Source: Bacteroidales bacterium (lineage in GTDB: Bacteria; Bacteroidota; Bacteroidia; Bacteroidales; BM520). From it: 7,284 nucleotides of DNA. Location: contig JAQVPY010000001.1 in the NCBI GenBank assembly GCA_028701815.1, positions 28,457-35,740 of the forward strand. Direction: 5' to 3'. The notes beneath the pieces were generated by a model. The model made no database searches, was not told where the DNA came from, and saw only the letters and a program-made list of their open reading frames with translations. Shown here piece after piece: positions 5,701 to 7,284 of the stretch. Position 1 is the first letter of the stretch. The number at the start of each line of letters is the position of its first letter. The position numbers and the translations under genes were made by a program.

Positions 5701-7284
5701 GCGCAACTCGTGGAAACTGTACGATGGCGCGCTTATTGGCAGTTATATTGAAGGCAGTGATGAATGGCGGTTTTCGTATATCAGCGAAACCAAAGGTTTT
5801 GACGCAGAAGGTAATTACGGCAATTTAAAAACACAACCAAAACGCTTTACCTATCTGTTTGGCAAACAACACCCCTGCCGCACTGCCAAACAGCGTTTTG
5901 GCGATTTGATGAACAGCGAGAAAACGCTTGAAAACATTAAAGACGCTTTCTCGGTGGAAGCCCTTTCCGATGAATTTTTCAAAGATTACAAGCAACAGTA
6001 CGAAAAATTCTGCACTTTTGTGTATCTCCACAAGACCAACACCGACTTTTTCGGGAAAGAGTTTGCCGCCTACGACGACAAAACCGTGCGCGACTACGTG
6101 AAGAAAATGCTCGGACGTATTGTGTTTCTGAACTTCCTTCAAAAGAAAGGCTGGCTTGGCGTGCCCGCACAAAACAAGGATTGGACGGGTGGCGACCTCA
6201 ATTTTATGCGATCCTTGTATGTCAATGCAAACGACTACCAGCGCGACAAATTTCTCGACCTTGTGCTTGAACCGCTGTTTTTCAACTGCCTAAACGAGAA
6301 ACGCGCCGCCGACCTTTTCGACACAAAAATTGAGCGTATCGGCAAAGTGAAAATACCCTACCTCAACGGTGGACTGTTTGAAAAAGATGCTATAGATAAG
6401 CCCAATTCCAATTTTCCGGCTGACTATTTCGCCAATTTGTTCGACCTTTTCAGCCAATACAATTTCACCATTGACGAAAACGACCCCAACGATGCCGAAG
6501 TAGGTGTTGACCCCGAAATGTTAGGCAAGATTTTCGAGAACTTGTTAGAAGATAACAAAGACAAAGGCGCGTTTTATACGCCTAAAGAAATTGTACAATA
6601 CATGTGCCGCGAAAGCCTGATAGCCTACCTTATCGAAAAATGTTGTAACGGCGCGTGCGCAGTCAGCCCCGAGGATCTTCGTTCGTTTGTACAAACGCAC
6701 CAATTACCTAATAACATGGTGCAGACCCCACAATGTGACATCCTCTCCTTATTTAACGCCCTCTGCGCAGTTAAAATCTGCGACCCTGCCATTGGTAGCG
6801 GTGCGTTCCCTATGGGATTATTGAACGAACTATTCGCCTGCCGCATGGCGTTGAATGGTAAAGACGGTGTGCACTCCGTCTCTACGGATAATACCGCCGA
6901 AATAAAACGTCAAATCATACAAAACAACATTTACGGTGTGGATATCGAAAAGGGCGCGGTAGACATTGCCCGCCTGCGTTTCTGGCTTGCCCTTGTGGTG
7001 GACGAAACCGAACCGCAGCCGCTGCCCAACCTCGACTACAAAATTATGCAGGGCAACTCGCTTTTGGAAAGTTACGAAGGTGTAGATTTAAGCAATATTC
7101 TGCAAAGCGATGACTTATTTGTACAAAATGCCGCCGAAGGATTAGACAAAAAAATAGAAGAATATTACAATGAGGACAGCCATACGGCAAAAGCAAAACT
7201 TCGCACTGAAATTGACAATATTGTAAAAAACTGCATCAAGGCCGCCAATCCCAATGCCGATATTGACATACCTAACGACAAGTT
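5450..7284 (+). CDS. Eco57I-class N6-adenine DNA methyltransferase, partial (C-terminus beyond right edge)
   Basis: The frame is open for 611 codons from the ATG at 5450 to the right edge. A second ATG follows at once at 5453 and either could be used. An in-frame TGA at 5420-5422 rules out a longer N-terminus. The protein resembles type IIG, PglX and DrmMI-like methylases. The first ~200 residues are an N-terminal domain with Y-E-T-Q-L-Q-P-N near 65-72. A helical region follows, then D-P-E-M-L-G-K-I-F-E (354-363) and G-A-F-Y-T-P-K-E-I-V (373-382). SAM-binding motif I is D-P-A-I-G-S-G-A-F (445-453). Asp498 in Y-G-V-D-I-E is the likely SAM-ribose contact, and G-N-S-L at 535-538 precedes the catalytic region. 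The NPPY catalytic motif and target-recognition domain are expected downstream and are not visible. It would methylate adenine within a specific DNA site. The 42-base gap to the helicase-nuclease gene has no terminator or promoter-like box, so co-transcription is likely. Base composition rises from AT-rich to markedly G+C-richer within the first 300 bases of the gene. Confidence 0.92.
   Translation, partial: MMEHILKSIYSRKNWVELVHDIFGNSYKVLKNPLVEKADNHIAVAALCLGKIELSDGNVIAVYETQLQPNIQLSRNKVGIRNLLRNSWKLYDGALIGSYIEGSDEWRFSYISETKGFDAEGNYGNLKTQPKRFTYLFGKQHPCRTAKQRFGDLMNSEKTLENIKDAFSVEALSDEFFKDYKQQYEKFCTFVYLHKTNTDFFGKEFAAYDDKTVRDYVKKMLGRIVFLNFLQKKGWLGVPAQNKDWTGGDLNFMRSLYVNANDYQRDKFLDLVLEPLFFNCLNEKRAADLFDTKIERIGKVKIPYLNGGLFEKDAIDKPNSNFPADYFANLFDLFSQYNFTIDENDPNDAEVGVDPEMLGKIFENLLEDNKDKGAFYTPKEIVQYMCRESLIAYLIEKCCNGACAVSPEDLRSFVQTHQLPNNMVQTPQCDILSLFNALCAVKICDPAIGSGAFPMGLLNELFACRMALNGKDGVHSVSTDNTAEIKRQIIQNNIYGVDIEKGAVDIARLRFWLALVVDETEPQPLPNLDYKIMQGNSLLESYEGVDLSNILQSDDLFVQNAAEGLDKKIEEYYNEDSHTAKAKLRTEIDNIVKNCIKAANPNADIDIPNDK

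Noticed and set aside
5825..6846. Minus-strand open frames (5825-6172, 5979-6170, 6625-6846) inside the methylase gene
   Set aside because: The plus-strand methylase frame is continuous here with conserved motifs. These are antisense shadows helped by the higher G+C content.
2129..7284. Calling the locus DISARM or BREX outright
   Set aside because: The helicase, PLD and methylase parts recall these systems, but their defining partner genes are not in the window and the PLD-SNF2 fusion is not their standard arrangement.

Overview
The window looks like a piece of a Bacteroidetes (probably Bacteroidales) chromosome. The reasons are a conserved Bacteroidales-type ATP-grasp-like protein, a small lipoprotein with the short Cys-Gln-Lys-Glu start common in that phylum, starts preceded by A-rich sequence instead of clear Shine-Dalgarno sites, and a TAnnTTTG promoter-like box. 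This is inferred from protein style; no rRNA or other marker gene is present.

Layout. Bases 1-592 (minus strand) carry the N-terminal 197 residues of an uncharacterised ATP-grasp-like protein that runs off the left edge. A 100-base divergent gap (593-692) separates it from a plus-strand series that fills the rest of the window: a PKD-domain lipoprotein (693-1280), 12 bases later an exported glycerophosphodiester phosphodiesterase (1293-2105), 23 bases later a 1092-residue PLD-nuclease/SNF2-helicase fusion (2129-5407), and 42 bases later an Eco57I-class N6-adenine DNA methyltransferase (5450 to the right edge, 611 complete codons visible, incomplete at its 3' end).

How the genes work together. 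The lipoprotein and the phosphodiesterase are envelope or periplasmic proteins, closely spaced and probably co-transcribed. The helicase-nuclease and the methyltransferase form the notable pair. One protein couples an HKD (phospholipase D-type) nuclease domain to an SNF2 ATP-driven translocase. The other has the SAM-binding motifs of type IIG/BREX/DISARM-like methylases. By analogy with known families this looks like a restriction-modification-type anti-phage module in which the methylase marks self DNA and the translocase-nuclease attacks unmarked DNA. That role is inferred. The module does not match the canonical gene content of BREX or DISARM within what is visible, and the part of the locus that would settle it lies to the right of the window.

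Base composition supports a separate origin for the module. The helicase gene and the first ~250 bases of the methylase gene are AT-rich, while the genes to the left and the rest of the methylase gene are clearly richer in G+C. The composition therefore changes inside the methylase reading frame as well as at the start of the helicase. No tRNA, rRNA, CRISPR array, insertion sequence or convincing terminator was seen.
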